A stretch of DNA of 64,000 nucleotides, from the NCBI RefSeq assembly GCF_009674495.1, contig NZ_WKJN01000001.1:1-64000 (forward strand). Reading direction: 5' to 3'. Made by a program: the position numbers and the translations under genes. Shown in pieces: positions 26,372 through 34,869 of this stretch (within the stretch, counting starts at the first letter, position 1; each line of letters starts with the position of its first letter). This DNA is from Duganella alba. GTDB lineage: Bacteria > Pseudomonadota > Gammaproteobacteria > Burkholderiales > Burkholderiaceae_D. The notes beneath the pieces are model-generated. The model ran no database searches. It was not told where the DNA came from and saw only the letters and a program-made list of their open reading frames with translations.

Positions 26372-27997
26372 ATGCCTGCTTTTCTCCGATCCAGGAACGC
26401 GCTGTACCTGCTTGCCGCCTTCTTCATTCTCTTTTCCCTGCTGGTGCTGAACGTGCGTACCCTGGTTCCGCCGGACGAGGGCCGCTATGCCGAAATGGCG
26501 CGCGAGATGCTGCTTAGTGGCGACTGGGTCACCACGCGCCTGAACGGCATCAAGTACTTTGAGAAGCCACCGCTGCACACCTGGATGAGCGCCATCGCCT
26601 TCGGACTGTTCGGTCTCGGCGAATGGCAGGCGCGCCTGTGGAACGGCGTGTGCGGCATCGGCGGCGTGCTGATGGTCGCCTACACCGGCCAGCGCGTGTT
26701 CGGCGGCCGCGCCGGCCTGTATGGCGCCATGGTGCTGGGTTCCATGCTGTTCTGGGCGGCGGCGTCGCAATTCAACTCGCTGGACCTGCCGGTGGCCACC
26801 ACCATGACGCTGGCCCTGTGTGCGCTGCTGATCGCGCAGCAGGACGGCGCCGACGTGGCGCAGCGCCGCCGCTGGATGCTGCTGTGCTGGGCCGCCATGG
26901 CGCTGTCGCTGCTGGCCAAGGGGCTGATCGGCATCGTGCTGCCGGGCGGCGTGCTGCTGGTATACGCGCTGGCGAGCGGCGACCGTGGCATCTGGCGCCG
27001 CCTGCATCCCGTGGCCGGACTGGCGCTGTTCCTGCTATTGTCGCTGCCGTGGTTCCTGCTGGTGGCGGCGCGCAATCCCGAGCAGCCGCAGTTCTTCTTC
27101 ATCCATGAGCACTGGGACCGGTTCTTCCTGAAGACGCACCACCGCGAAGGGCCGTGGTACTACTTCCTGGTGCTGCTGGTGCCGGCCACCATGCCGTGGT
27201 TGCTTACGCTGCCAGCCAGCCTGGCCGCCGCGCGGACGCGCGTGACAGGACGCTTCCAGGCGCCGTTGCTGCTGCTGGTGTGGACCGCTTTCATTCTGCT
27301 GTTCTTCAGCTACTCCAGTTCCAAGCTGCCGGGCTATATGCTGCCGGTGTTCCCGGCCATGGCGCTGTTGGCGGGCCTTTATCTGGAACGGGCCTCGCGC
27401 AGGGCCGCGCTGGCCCCGGCGTTGCTATTGATCGTCGTCGGCGTCGCCGGCCTGGCGTGCATGCCGTTGATCACCGTGGTCGACAAGCTGTGGCTGGGCG
27501 CCGGCTTTGCCGCCGCCATCATCTGCGGCGCGGCGGCGTGGCTGGCCGAATGGCGCGGGCAGCGCGCCGGCATGGTGCTGCTGGCGGCGCTGGGCGGCTG
27601 GATGCTGACGCAATTCAGCATGGCGTCCTACGAGCCGGCAGGCCGCCATCAGGCCGGGCGTGACGCGGCGCTCAGCATCCGCGCGGAGCTGAAGCCGGAT
27701 ACGCCGGTCTATTCGGTCGGCACCTACGAGCAGTCGATGACGTTCTACATGCGCCACATCGTGATCCCGGTGCATTACACCGGCGAGCTGGATTTCGGCC
27801 TGCAGCAGGAGTCCTGGCGCGGCGTCGCATCGATGGATGAATTCTATGGCCGCTGGCTGCTGAGCGCCGGCCGTGGCGTGCCGCAATACGCCATCGTCCG
27901 CGAAGACCTGTATGGCGTGATGCGCCTGCGCGGCTTGCCGATGATCGAGCGTGCACGTGGCGATGGCGTGGTTGTGGTGGCGTCGCCGCTGAAGTAG
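26372..27997 (+). CDS. arnT: ArnT-like glycosyltransferase (GT83), lipid A aminoarabinose transferase family
   Basis: 541 residues and about twelve hydrophobic helices. The first periplasmic loop has the ArnT/PMT signature (PPDEGRYAEMAREML, then GIKYFEKPPLHTW) with the acidic residues needed for transfer from undecaprenyl-phosphate donors. The family transfers L-Ara4N or another sugar to lipid A phosphate at the outer face of the inner membrane, which lowers the charge attracting polymyxin. The size and motifs fit ArnT, but related enzymes glycosylate other acceptors. It stands apart from the arnA-dehydrogenase gene at 29352 and no arnB, arnC, arnD or arnE/F is present. A PmrA-box-like repeat upstream suggests control by the nearby two-component system. 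Confidence 0.8.
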   Translation: MPAFLRSRNALYLLAAFFILFSLLVLNVRTLVPPDEGRYAEMAREMLLSGDWVTTRLNGIKYFEKPPLHTWMSAIAFGLFGLGEWQARLWNGVCGIGGVLMVAYTGQRVFGGRAGLYGAMVLGSMLFWAAASQFNSLDLPVATTMTLALCALLIAQQDGADVAQRRRWMLLCWAAMALSLLAKGLIGIVLPGGVLLVYALASGDRGIWRRLHPVAGLALFLLLSLPWFLLVAARNPEQPQFFFIHEHWDRFFLKTHHREGPWYYFLVLLVPATMPWLLTLPASLAAARTRVTGRFQAPLLLLVWTAFILLFFSYSSSKLPGYMLPVFPAMALLAGLYLERASRRAALAPALLLIVVGVAGLACMPLITVVDKLWLGAGFAAAIICGAAAWLAEWRGQRAGMVLLAALGGWMLTQFSMASYEPAGRHQAGRDAALSIRAELKPDTPVYSVGTYEQSMTFYMRHIVIPVHYTGELDFGLQQESWRGVASMDEFYGRWLLSAGRGVPQYAIVREDLYGVMRLRGLPMIERARGDGVVVVASPLK

Positions 27998-28023
27998 TTC
28001 CCCTTTTTGCTTCTCGCTTGGCA
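27997..28023 (+). repeat. 27-bp conserved leader motif, copy B (upstream of Fur-like 2)
   Basis: GTTCCCCTTTTTG, three variable bases, then CTCGCTTGGCA: 23 of 27 positions match copy A at 23315-23341. Here it begins at the last base of the arnT stop and ends 13 bases before the ATG at 28037, running straight into the AGGAGG ribosome site. The differing distance to the start codon argues against a simple shared -35/-10 promoter. Confidence 0.6.
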
Positions 28024-28036
28024 AAGGAGGGAAAGG

Positions 28037-28525
28037 ATGCAACCGATGCTCTTACCATGTGCAATACCACCCGAATGGGACAACGATCCAGTCGGCCAGC
28101 GCGTGCGGGAGTGGATGCGTAAAACACCGCTGCGCCTGACAATAGGCCGCATGGCGGTGGTCAAGGTGCTGGTGCAGGCCCAGACGCCGGTGGACGCCGA
28201 AGCGGTGCTGCGCGGGCTGGTGGGGCAGGGCAGCCCGACCAGCCTGGCCACTGTCTACCGCATTCTCAAGGAACTGGAACAGCACGCGCTGGTGGAACGC
28301 GAATGGCATCACAATTCGCTGGGCACCCGCTCATGCTACGCGGTCAAGCTCGGACCGCAGCACAAGCGTGTCTGCTGTTTTCAATGTGATGTCTGCGGCC
28401 GGCGGCGCAAGGTGGCCGAACCGGCGCTGGCGACGCAACTAGCCGCCGCCGCCGAACACGAGGGCTACAACACGCAGCAGGAACTTGTGGTCGTGTCGCG
28501 CTGCGCGGCGTGTAGCAAGAACTGA
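28037..28525 (+). CDS. Fur-family regulator paralogue 2, regulatory metal ligands absent
   Basis: 162 residues. The winged helix (LRLTIGRMAVVKVLV, SLATVYRILKELEQHALV) and structural Cys4 zinc site (CDVC, CAAC) are clear. As in paralogue 1, the Fur sensing ligands are missing: no His in QTPVDAEAV, CYAV where VFEL is expected, and a single His in GPQHKRVCCF instead of HHHDH. A WHHNS stretch sits near the wing and two extra Cys flank the first CxxC. Start is ATG 28037, backed by AGGAGG; the longer frame from 28007 begins inside the leader motif. It is convergent with piuC. Together with paralogue 1 it brackets the catecholate receptor and arnT genes. Confidence 0.85.
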   Translation: MQPMLLPCAIPPEWDNDPVGQRVREWMRKTPLRLTIGRMAVVKVLVQAQTPVDAEAVLRGLVGQGSPTSLATVYRILKELEQHALVEREWHHNSLGTRSCYAVKLGPQHKRVCCFQCDVCGRRRKVAEPALATQLAAAAEHEGYNTQQELVVVSRCAACSKN

Positions 28526-28529
28526 AGGT

Positions 28530-29210
28530 CTAGACTTCGCTCCACTGGCGCAGCAGGTTGTGATAATGGCCGGTCAGGCCGACCATCTCGTCGCAGTCGC
28601 CCAGGCGCGCGCGCAGCGCCTGGATGTTGCGGTCCAACTCCAGCAGCAATGCACGGCGGCCATCGTCGCGCACCATGCTCTGGGTCCAGAAGAAGGAGCA
28701 GACGCGCGCGCCGCGCGTCACCGGTTCGACGCGATGCACGCTGGTGGACGGATACAGGATCAAGTCGCCCGCCGGCAGCTTCACTTCATGCACGCCATAG
28801 GCGTCTTCAACGATCAGCTCACCGCCGTCATATTCTTCCGGATCGCACAGGAACAGCGTGGTGGAGACATCGGTACGCAGCCACTGGTTGGTCTCCGGGA
28901 TGCGGCGCATGGAACCGTCGATGTGATTGCCGTAATGCTCGCCGCCGGCGTAGCTGTTGAACAGCGGCGGGCAGGTGCGCAGCGGCAGCGCGGCCGAGAA
29001 GAACAGCGGGCTGTTGGCCAGTGCATCCAGCACGATCTGGCCCAGTTCTCGCGTCACCGGCGAGGTTTCCGGCAGTTGGCGGTTCTGCTTGACCTTGGCG
29101 CCTTGCGTGCCGACGGTGGCGCGGCCATCGATCCAATCGGCTTCGTCGAGGCGGCGCCGGATGAAGGCAACCTGGTCGCGGGTGAGGACTTCGGGGATAT
29201 GCAGCATCAT
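28530..29210 (-). CDS. piuC: PiuC-like Fe(II)/2-oxoglutarate dioxygenase
   Basis: 226 residues, the standard PKHD-type hydroxylase length. The iron triad is visible: HxD in NHIDGSM and the distal His in [13 protein letters not shown], with the 2-oxoglutarate Arg following. The family (YbiX/PiuC) is induced by iron starvation and is normally encoded beside Fiu/PiuA receptors; its substrate is still debated. ATG 29210 has a GGAG about ten bases upstream; the next codon is also ATG. It ends four bases from the convergent second Fur-like gene and starts divergently from the arnA-dehydrogenase gene. Confidence 0.88.
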   Translation of the reverse strand: MMLHIPEVLTRDQVAFIRRRLDEADWIDGRATVGTQGAKVKQNRQLPETSPVTRELGQIVLDALANSPLFFSAALPLRTCPPLFNSYAGGEHYGNHIDGSMRRIPETNQWLRTDVSTTLFLCDPEEYDGGELIVEDAYGVHEVKLPAGDLILYPSTSVHRVEPVTRGARVCSFFWTQSMVRDDGRRALLLELDRNIQALRARLGDCDEMVGLTGHYHNLLRQWSEV

Positions 29211-29351
29211 GGTGAATCTACTCCGGTTGATAGGCACTGATACGCCTAGCATAATCGAAGTACGTCTTGTTAGCCATGGACCTTTAATGTTCTGTTCATG
29301 ATGTCTCATGCAAAATGGCGAGTTCTCAAGATTAACCCTGATGGTGCAGCA

Positions 29352-30392
29352 GTGAAAAAAGTTCTTATCCTCGGCGTCAACGGCTTTATCGGCCACCACC
29401 TGTCGAAACGCATTCTGGAAACCACCGACTGGGAGGTGTACGGCATGGACATGAACACCGACCGCATTCCCGATCTGCTGGCGCATCCGCGCATGCACTT
29501 CTTTGAAGGCGACATCACCATCAACAAGGAGTGGGTGGACTATCACGTCAAGAAGTGCGACGTGATTTTGCCGCTGGTCGCGATTGCCACGCCATCGACC
29601 TATGTGAAGGCGCCGCTGCGCGTGTTCGAACTGGATTTCGAAGCCAATCTGCCGATCGTGCGCGCCGCCGCCAAGTACGGCAAGCACTTGGTGTTTCCGT
29701 CGACTTCGGAAGTGTATGGCATGTGCCATGACGAGGAATTCGATCCGGAGAACTCGGAGCTGATCTGCGGCCCGATCAACAAGCCGCGCTGGATCTATTC
29801 CAACGCCAAGCAGCTGATGGACCGCGTGATCTGGGGTTATGGCATGGAAGGCCTGAACTTCACCCTGTTCCGTCCATTTAACTGGATCGGCGCCGGCCTG
29901 GATTCGATCCACACGCCGAAGGAAGGTTCTTCGCGCGTGGTGACGCAATTCTTCGGCCATATCGTTCGCGGCGAGAACATCTCGCTGGTCGACGGTGGCC
30001 ATCAGAAGCGCGCCTTCACCGACATCGACGACGGCATCGACGCGCTGATGAAAATCATCGAGAACAAGAACGGCGCCGCCAGCGGCAAGATCTACAACAT
30101 CGGCAACCCGGTCAACAACTATTCGATCCGCGAACTGGCGCGCATGATGCTGGAGCTGGCCGACAAGTATCCGGAGTACGCCGCCGCCGCCAGCCAGGTC
30201 GGCATCGTCGAGACCACCTCCGGCGCGTATTACGGCGCCGGCTACCAGGACGTGCAGAACCGCGTGCCGAAAATCACCAACACCTGCGAGGAGCTGGATT
30301 GGCAGCCCACCACCAGCATGGCCGACGCGCTGAAGAAGATTTTCGATGCCTACCGTGGCCAGGTGGCCGATGCCAGGGCGCTGATGAACTAG
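29352..30392 (+). CDS. ArnA C-terminal-type UDP-glucuronic acid oxidase/decarboxylase
   Basis: About 346 residues, equivalent to only the dehydrogenase half of bifunctional ArnA. The Rossmann NAD motif ([14 protein letters not shown]), the catalytic Ser-Glu in STSEVYGMC, YxxxK in YSNAK and [11 protein letters not shown] match ArnA, which converts UDP-GlcA to UDP-4-keto-arabinose in the L-Ara4N pathway. The formyltransferase half is absent. GTG 29352 puts the Rossmann motif at the N-terminus as in relatives; ATG 29298 or 29301 would add 17-18 residues. A degenerate TTTAAT-N5-GTTCAT at 29283-29299 overlaps that ATG. The two-component system genes follow 41 bases downstream. Confidence 0.82.
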   Translation: MKKVLILGVNGFIGHHLSKRILETTDWEVYGMDMNTDRIPDLLAHPRMHFFEGDITINKEWVDYHVKKCDVILPLVAIATPSTYVKAPLRVFELDFEANLPIVRAAAKYGKHLVFPSTSEVYGMCHDEEFDPENSELICGPINKPRWIYSNAKQLMDRVIWGYGMEGLNFTLFRPFNWIGAGLDSIHTPKEGSSRVVTQFFGHIVRGENISLVDGGHQKRAFTDIDDGIDALMKIIENKNGAASGKIYNIGNPVNNYSIRELARMMLELADKYPEYAAAASQVGIVETTSGAYYGAGYQDVQNRVPKITNTCEELDWQPTTSMADALKKIFDAYRGQVADARALMN

Positions 30393-30433
30393 GGAGTAAA
30401 ATACCGGTTGTTCAATGGCATGGGGGTAGCGGC

Positions 30434-31096
30434 GTGCGCCTGCTTCTGGTGGAAGACGATCCGATGATCGGCGAAAGTATCGTGGATGGCTTGCGCGGCG
30501 AGAACTACGCCGTGGACTGGGTACGCGACGGCCGCGATGCGGAACTGGCGCTGGGCGGCGTCGCCTACGACCTGATGCTGCTGGACCTGGGCCTGCCGGG
30601 CAAGCAGGGCATGGAGGTGCTGCGCTCGGCGCGCACGCGCGGCGACGATCTGCCGGTGCTCATCATCACGGCGCGCGACGGTACGCCGGCCCGCGTTGAA
30701 GGACTGGACGCCGGCGCCGATGATTACCTGGTCAAGCCTTTCGATCTGGACGAGCTGCTGGCGCGCATCCGCGCGCTGCTGCGGCGCCGGGTCAACCGTA
30801 CCCGTTCCGTGGTCGAACATGGCGGGCTGACGCTGGACCTGGCCAGCCACGAGGTCAGCTTCGCCGGCGAACAGGTCAAGCTGTCGGCACGCGAGTTTTC
30901 CGTGCTGCGCGCCTTGCTGGACAATCCCGGCAGCGTGGTGTCCAAGAGTCAGCTGGAAGAAAAGCTGTACGGCTGGAACACCGAAGTCGAAAGCAATACC
31001 GTCGATGTTTATGTCCACCGCCTGCGCAAGAAATTCGGCGCCGACTTTATCAAGAATGTGCGCGGCGTCGGCTACAAAATTCCGGCGGCGCCATGA
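30434..31096 (+). CDS. OmpR-family response regulator (PmrA/QseB-like)
   Basis: 221 residues from GTG 30434, preceded by GGGGG. The receiver has the acidic pair in VEDD, the phospho-acceptor in [13 protein letters not shown], a Thr in ITARD and the Lys in LVKPF. The C-terminal winged helix has the OmpR-type recognition and wing ([27 protein letters not shown]). It most resembles PmrA/QseB regulators. Its location right after arnA-dehydrogenase and near arnT suggests that it controls lipid A modification. The stop overlaps the kinase ATG as ATGA. Confidence 0.88.
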   Translation: MRLLLVEDDPMIGESIVDGLRGENYAVDWVRDGRDAELALGGVAYDLMLLDLGLPGKQGMEVLRSARTRGDDLPVLIITARDGTPARVEGLDAGADDYLVKPFDLDELLARIRALLRRRVNRTRSVVEHGGLTLDLASHEVSFAGEQVKLSAREFSVLRALLDNPGSVVSKSQLEEKLYGWNTEVESNTVDVYVHRLRKKFGADFIKNVRGVGYKIPAAP

Positions 31097-32376
31097 GCAC
31101 CATCCGCCGCCAACTGCTGCTTGGCCTGCTGGGTGCGACATTGTTCTGCACCGTGGGCGCGGGCGCCTCACTTTATCGCTCGCTGCTCAGCGAGACCAAC
31201 GAACTGGCCGATTTGCAGCTGCGCCAGCTGGCCGCCACGCTGCCGCATGAATTTGCGCCGGCCGCCGAAGATCCTGAAGAAGAATTCGTGTTGCAGGCCT
31301 GGGACGAAGCGGGCAAGCCGCTGCCGCTGATGCCGGTGGCCACGCCGCTGCCGCGTTATGCGGTGCAGGGCTATTCGAAGGTTTCGGCTTACGGCCAGCA
31401 CTGGCGGCTGTACGGCGAGACGCGGCATGGTCGCTATGTGCAGGTCGCGCAGCCGACGTCGGCGCGCTATCACCTGGCGGCGCAGATGGCTTTGCGCGCC
31501 GGTGCGCCGCTGCTGGTGTTTGCGCTGCTGCTGGCGGTGCTGATGGTGGCCGTGGTGGGACGTGCGCTGCGGCCGTTGAATCGTCTGGCGCAGGCGGTGG
31601 CGGGGCGTTCGGCCGATACATTGACGCCGCTGGCTGCGGACCAGGTGCCGCCGGAAATGCGGCCGGTGGTGGAGGCGCTGAATAGCCTGATGCAGAAATT
31701 TGAAGAGGCGTTGACGGCGCAGCGGACTTTCGTCGCCGACGCCGCGCATGAATTGCGTTCGCCGTTGACGGCGTTGAAGCTGCAATTGCAGCTGGTGGAG
31801 CGCGCGGGTAGCGACGAGGCGCGCCGTGCGGCGCTGGGCAAGCTGCATGAACGGCTGGATCGCGGGACGCATCTGGTGCAGCAGCTGTTGAGTCTTGCGC
31901 GGCATGAGAATGCGCAGGTGGCGGCGTTGCGGCCGGTTGATCTGGGGCTGCTACTGGAATCGGCGGTGGCGGATCATTCCGCGCTGGCGGATAGTCGGGC
32001 GATTGATCTTGGCGTGGAGACGCCGGCGCAGGTGGTGGTGGCGGCGGACCCGGACGGCTTGCGCGTGCTGCTGAATAATCTGGTGGACAATGCGTTGCGG
32101 TATACCCAGCAGGGCGGCAGGGTGGATTTGCAGTCGGCTTATGAGAATGGCCGGCCGTTGCTGCGGGTGCGGGACAATGGGCCGGGGGTGCCGGAGCAGT
32201 ATCGGGCAAGGTTGTTTGATCGCTTCTTCCGGCCGGATGGTAATGATGCCTGGGGGTGTGGGCTGGGGCTGTCGATTGTTCGCAATATCGCCGATCACCA
32301 TCGGGCGGAGATTCGGCTCAGTGATGCGGAGGCGGGGCGAGGGTTATGCGTGACGGTGGTGTTTCCGGTAGCATGA
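31093..32376 (+). CDS. Sensor histidine kinase (PmrB/QseC-like)
   Basis: 427 residues. An N-terminal helix (LLLGLLGATLFCTVGAGASLY), a periplasmic domain of about 120 residues, a second helix near 140-160, HAMP, HisKA with His in VADAAHELRSPLTAL, and HATPase boxes (LLNNLVDNALRY, VRDNGPGVP, GLGLSIV) match the QseC/PmrB kinase family. The periplasmic part contains an acidic run (AAEDPEEEF) that could contact cations or peptides, an inference only. It is translationally coupled to the regulator by ATGA. From about 31560 to the end, codon choice shifts toward TTG, GGG, GAT and AAT compared with the first third of the gene. Confidence 0.88.
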   Translation: MSTIRRQLLLGLLGATLFCTVGAGASLYRSLLSETNELADLQLRQLAATLPHEFAPAAEDPEEEFVLQAWDEAGKPLPLMPVATPLPRYAVQGYSKVSAYGQHWRLYGETRHGRYVQVAQPTSARYHLAAQMALRAGAPLLVFALLLAVLMVAVVGRALRPLNRLAQAVAGRSADTLTPLAADQVPPEMRPVVEALNSLMQKFEEALTAQRTFVADAAHELRSPLTALKLQLQLVERAGSDEARRAALGKLHERLDRGTHLVQQLLSLARHENAQVAALRPVDLGLLLESAVADHSALADSRAIDLGVETPAQVVVAADPDGLRVLLNNLVDNALRYTQQGGRVDLQSAYENGRPLLRVRDNGPGVPEQYRARLFDRFFRPDGNDAWGCGLGLSIVRNIADHHRAEIRLSDAEAGRGLCVTVVFPVA

Positions 32377-32392
32377 GTAGAAGGCAGTAGCA

Positions 32393-32481
32393 GCATGCGG
32401 CACCCCTGAAACCCGCACTTCGCTGCGGCCAGGGTCTGACCCCGTACGGGGTCAGACCCTTTCGTCAGGGGTGCTGCATAC
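32393..32481. repeat. REP-like nested palindrome between convergent genes
   Basis: The core 32431-32460 is a perfect 30-bp palindrome built from AGGGTCTGACCCC, GTAC and its complement. Outer arms GCATGCGGCACCCCTGA (32393-32409) and its near-complement (32465-32481) pair with two mismatches. The GGGGTCAG core is shared with the repeats flanking the RAYT gene at 53.7-54.6 kb. It sits between the kinase stop (32376) and the convergent receptor stop (32487) and may also serve as a bidirectional terminator. Confidence 0.75.
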
Positions 32482-32486
32482 GCTTA

Positions 32487-34754
32487 CTACGCACCCGGCG
32501 GTGGTCCGCCAGCACCTGGGCCGCCAGGACCGCCAGGGCCACCCGGACGCGGACCCCAGCCTTCTTCACGCTTCTCGGCATTCGACGCCGTACCGCCAAA
32601 GCGGTACGACAAGCCCACATAGAACACCCGGCCGTCGAAGCGACGGGTACTGGTCTCGCGCAAGGTATCGCTGTCGATAATGGTCTGCATCTTGTTGGTA
32701 TTGAACAGATCCGTCACATTCGCCACCAGCGTCAGCTGCGGCGTCAACGTGTGGCGCCAGCTCATGTTGAAGGTGTGGTTGGCCGAACGATAGCCCTGGC
32801 CCGACAGGGTCTTGCCCATCATCTGCAAGGCCATCTGAATCTGATTGGCGGCATCATACGAATAGTTCAACCGCGCGCGGCCGCTCAGCGAGTTGGCGGT
32901 GCGGGTAATCAGATTGCCGCTGTCGTCGTAGAAGCTCTGCTGCGAGCGCGCCAGGTTGCCGCTGGTGTTCAGCGTCAGCGACGGCGTCAGCTTGCCGCTC
33001 ACCGTGAATTCCAGGCCGCTCGAATGACTGCCTTCGCCGTTGGCGCGGGTGGTCAGCAGCACGTTCGGTGCGACGAAGTAGCGGTAGTCGACAATGGAAT
33101 CGGTGTCCTTGCGGTAGTAGCCACGCAGATTGGTTTCCAGGCCGCCGATCTTGGTCTCGTAACCCACCTCGAAGGAATCGGTCTTGGTCGGCTTCAGGTT
33201 CGGATTGCCCGAGAACACGTTGAACTCGTCGCGGTAGGTCACATACGGATTCAGGTCGTTGGCGTTCGGACGGCGAATCCGGCGCGCGTAGGCGAAGCGC
33301 AGGTTGGCGTTGTCGCTCACCTTGTACGTCGCGTAGGCGCTCGGGATGTAGTTGATGTAATGGTTCTTCGCCTCGACACTGCCGGTGATCTGGTTGATGT
33401 CCATGTCGGTGTACTCGGCGCGCAGGCCGGCCAGCGCGCCCCAGCGGTCGTTCAGGCGCATCTGGTAGGTGCCGTACAGCGCATACACCGTTTCATCCAG
33501 CTCGTAGGCGTTGGTGCGGCCGTTGTTGACGGTGGCCACGCCGCTGATCGGATCGATGTCGGTGTACAGCGTGTCGACGCTGTTGTCGTTGGTCGCCACC
33601 TTGTAGCCGGCTTTCGCCGTGCCGCCCCACAGCGGACGCTCGTAGTCGCCGGTGAAGTCGACGATGCGGGTGTCGTTGTGGTTGTGCTGGCGCGCCATGG
33701 TGTCGATCCAGCCCGGCGTGGCGTAATCGTTGGTGTAGCGGTTGGTGTTGTCGTTTTCCGAGGCCGATACGCGCAGGTCGATCTTCAGCGTTTCGCCCGG
33801 CAGCTCGCCCTTGTGGTCGTAGCGCGCGCCCCAGCCGAAGTTGTTGCTGTCGCCGTTGCGGGCGGTGGTGCGCACGTAGTCGGCCGCCGGGATCAGGCTG
33901 GTGGCGCCGTTGACGTAGTGGTCGCTGGAGCGCTGGTCGTTGGTGCGGCTGTTGTAGGAGAGGCTGCCGGTCAGGGTATCGTTCTGGTTCAGGTTGTAGC
34001 TGACCGTGCCGTTCAGGCCGGCCATGTCGTTCAGGCCGCGGCCGACCGAATCCTGGGTGTTGTGCACGAACTGACCGGTGCGGGTGTCGAGCGTGTCGCG
34101 CACCGTTTCGCCGGTCGAGTTGCGGCCGTCGTGGCGCACGTTGGCGCTGCCCTGGAAGCCCCAGGCGCCTTCGTTGTAGCTGCCGTTGACGGCGCTGTTG
34201 TAGCGGCCGGCGGTGCCGGCGTTGCCGTTGACGGTGGCCATGCCGCCCGGCTTGCGGTTGCGGCGCATCACCAGGTTCAGGATCGGGCCGCCGCCGGCTT
34301 CGTTGCCGAACTGCGCGCCGGGGTTGTTGATGACCTCGACCGATTCGATGTCGTCGGCCGCCATCGCCTGCAGCGCCGGGCCGCGGTTGTCGCCTTGCAG
34401 CATGGCCGACGGCTTGCCGTCCACCATGATCTGGACGTTGGTGCTGCCGCGCAGCGTGACCGTGCCGTCCGGGTCGACGTTGACCGACGGCACGTTGTTG
34501 AGGGCATCGGCAGCGGTGCCGTTGGTACTGGAGATGTCGGACTTGACGTCATACACCTGGCGGTCGATGCGGTTGGTTGGGCGTTCTGCGGATACGGTTA
34601 CTTCCGGCACAACCGGTGCGGCTTCCTTGGCGTCTTTGGCCTTGGTGGTCGCGGTGGCTGGCTTGGCGGCTGGCTTTTCGGGGACGGTGGTTTGAGCGTA
34701 AGCTGGCAGAATTGCGCTGCCCGTAAGGCAGCAAGTAAGCAGTATCTTTTGCAT
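32487..34754 (-). CDS. TonB-dependent receptor with Gly/Pro-rich C-terminus
   Basis: 755 residues. A signal peptide (TGSAILPAYA) is followed by a low-complexity Lys/Ala/Pro linker, a plug (PEVTVSAERPTNRID, GTVTLRGSTNVQIMVDGKPSAML, VEVINNPGAQFGNEAGGGPI) and a barrel. It belongs to the CirA-like/outer-membrane-barrel type common in Oxalobacteraceae. Uniquely here, the protein does not end in the usual aromatic strand but continues for about 25 residues of Gly-Pro-rich sequence (GGPGGPGGPGAGGPPPG). No STN domain. The substrate is unknown; the locus gives no direct hint. An extended -10 (TGGTATAAT) lies 40 bases upstream of the ATG. Confidence 0.85.
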   Translation of the reverse strand: MQKILLTCCLTGSAILPAYAQTTVPEKPAAKPATATTKAKDAKEAAPVVPEVTVSAERPTNRIDRQVYDVKSDISSTNGTAADALNNVPSVNVDPDGTVTLRGSTNVQIMVDGKPSAMLQGDNRGPALQAMAADDIESVEVINNPGAQFGNEAGGGPILNLVMRRNRKPGGMATVNGNAGTAGRYNSAVNGSYNEGAWGFQGSANVRHDGRNSTGETVRDTLDTRTGQFVHNTQDSVGRGLNDMAGLNGTVSYNLNQNDTLTGSLSYNSRTNDQRSSDHYVNGATSLIPAADYVRTTARNGDSNNFGWGARYDHKGELPGETLKIDLRVSASENDNTNRYTNDYATPGWIDTMARQHNHNDTRIVDFTGDYERPLWGGTAKAGYKVATNDNSVDTLYTDIDPISGVATVNNGRTNAYELDETVYALYGTYQMRLNDRWGALAGLRAEYTDMDINQITGSVEAKNHYINYIPSAYATYKVSDNANLRFAYARRIRRPNANDLNPYVTYRDEFNVFSGNPNLKPTKTDSFEVGYETKIGGLETNLRGYYRKDTDSIVDYRYFVAPNVLLTTRANGEGSHSSGLEFTVSGKLTPSLTLNTSGNLARSQQSFYDDSGNLITRTANSLSGRARLNYSYDAANQIQMALQMMGKTLSGQGYRSANHTFNMSWRHTLTPQLTLVANVTDLFNTNKMQTIIDSDTLRETSTRRFDGRVFYVGLSYRFGGTASNAEKREEGWGPRPGGPGGPGGPGAGGPPPGA

Positions 34755-34793
34755 GATTCGGACGGGACACCGTCTCTGTACGGTAGAGTTGCC

Positions 34794-34802
34794 ATTATAC
34801 CA
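34794..34802 (-). promoter_or_regulatory. Extended -10 promoter element for the 32487-34754 receptor gene
   Basis: On the minus strand this reads TGGTATAAT, a perfect TATAAT with an extended TGN motif, which can act without a good -35. The transcript would start near 34787, about 33 bases before the ATG at 34754. Confidence 0.5.
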
Positions 34803-34869
34803 GTTGAATATTCGTGAATTGACGGCATTTACTCTTCTTTACCGGGGCTTTACATTACAAGGACAGGCT

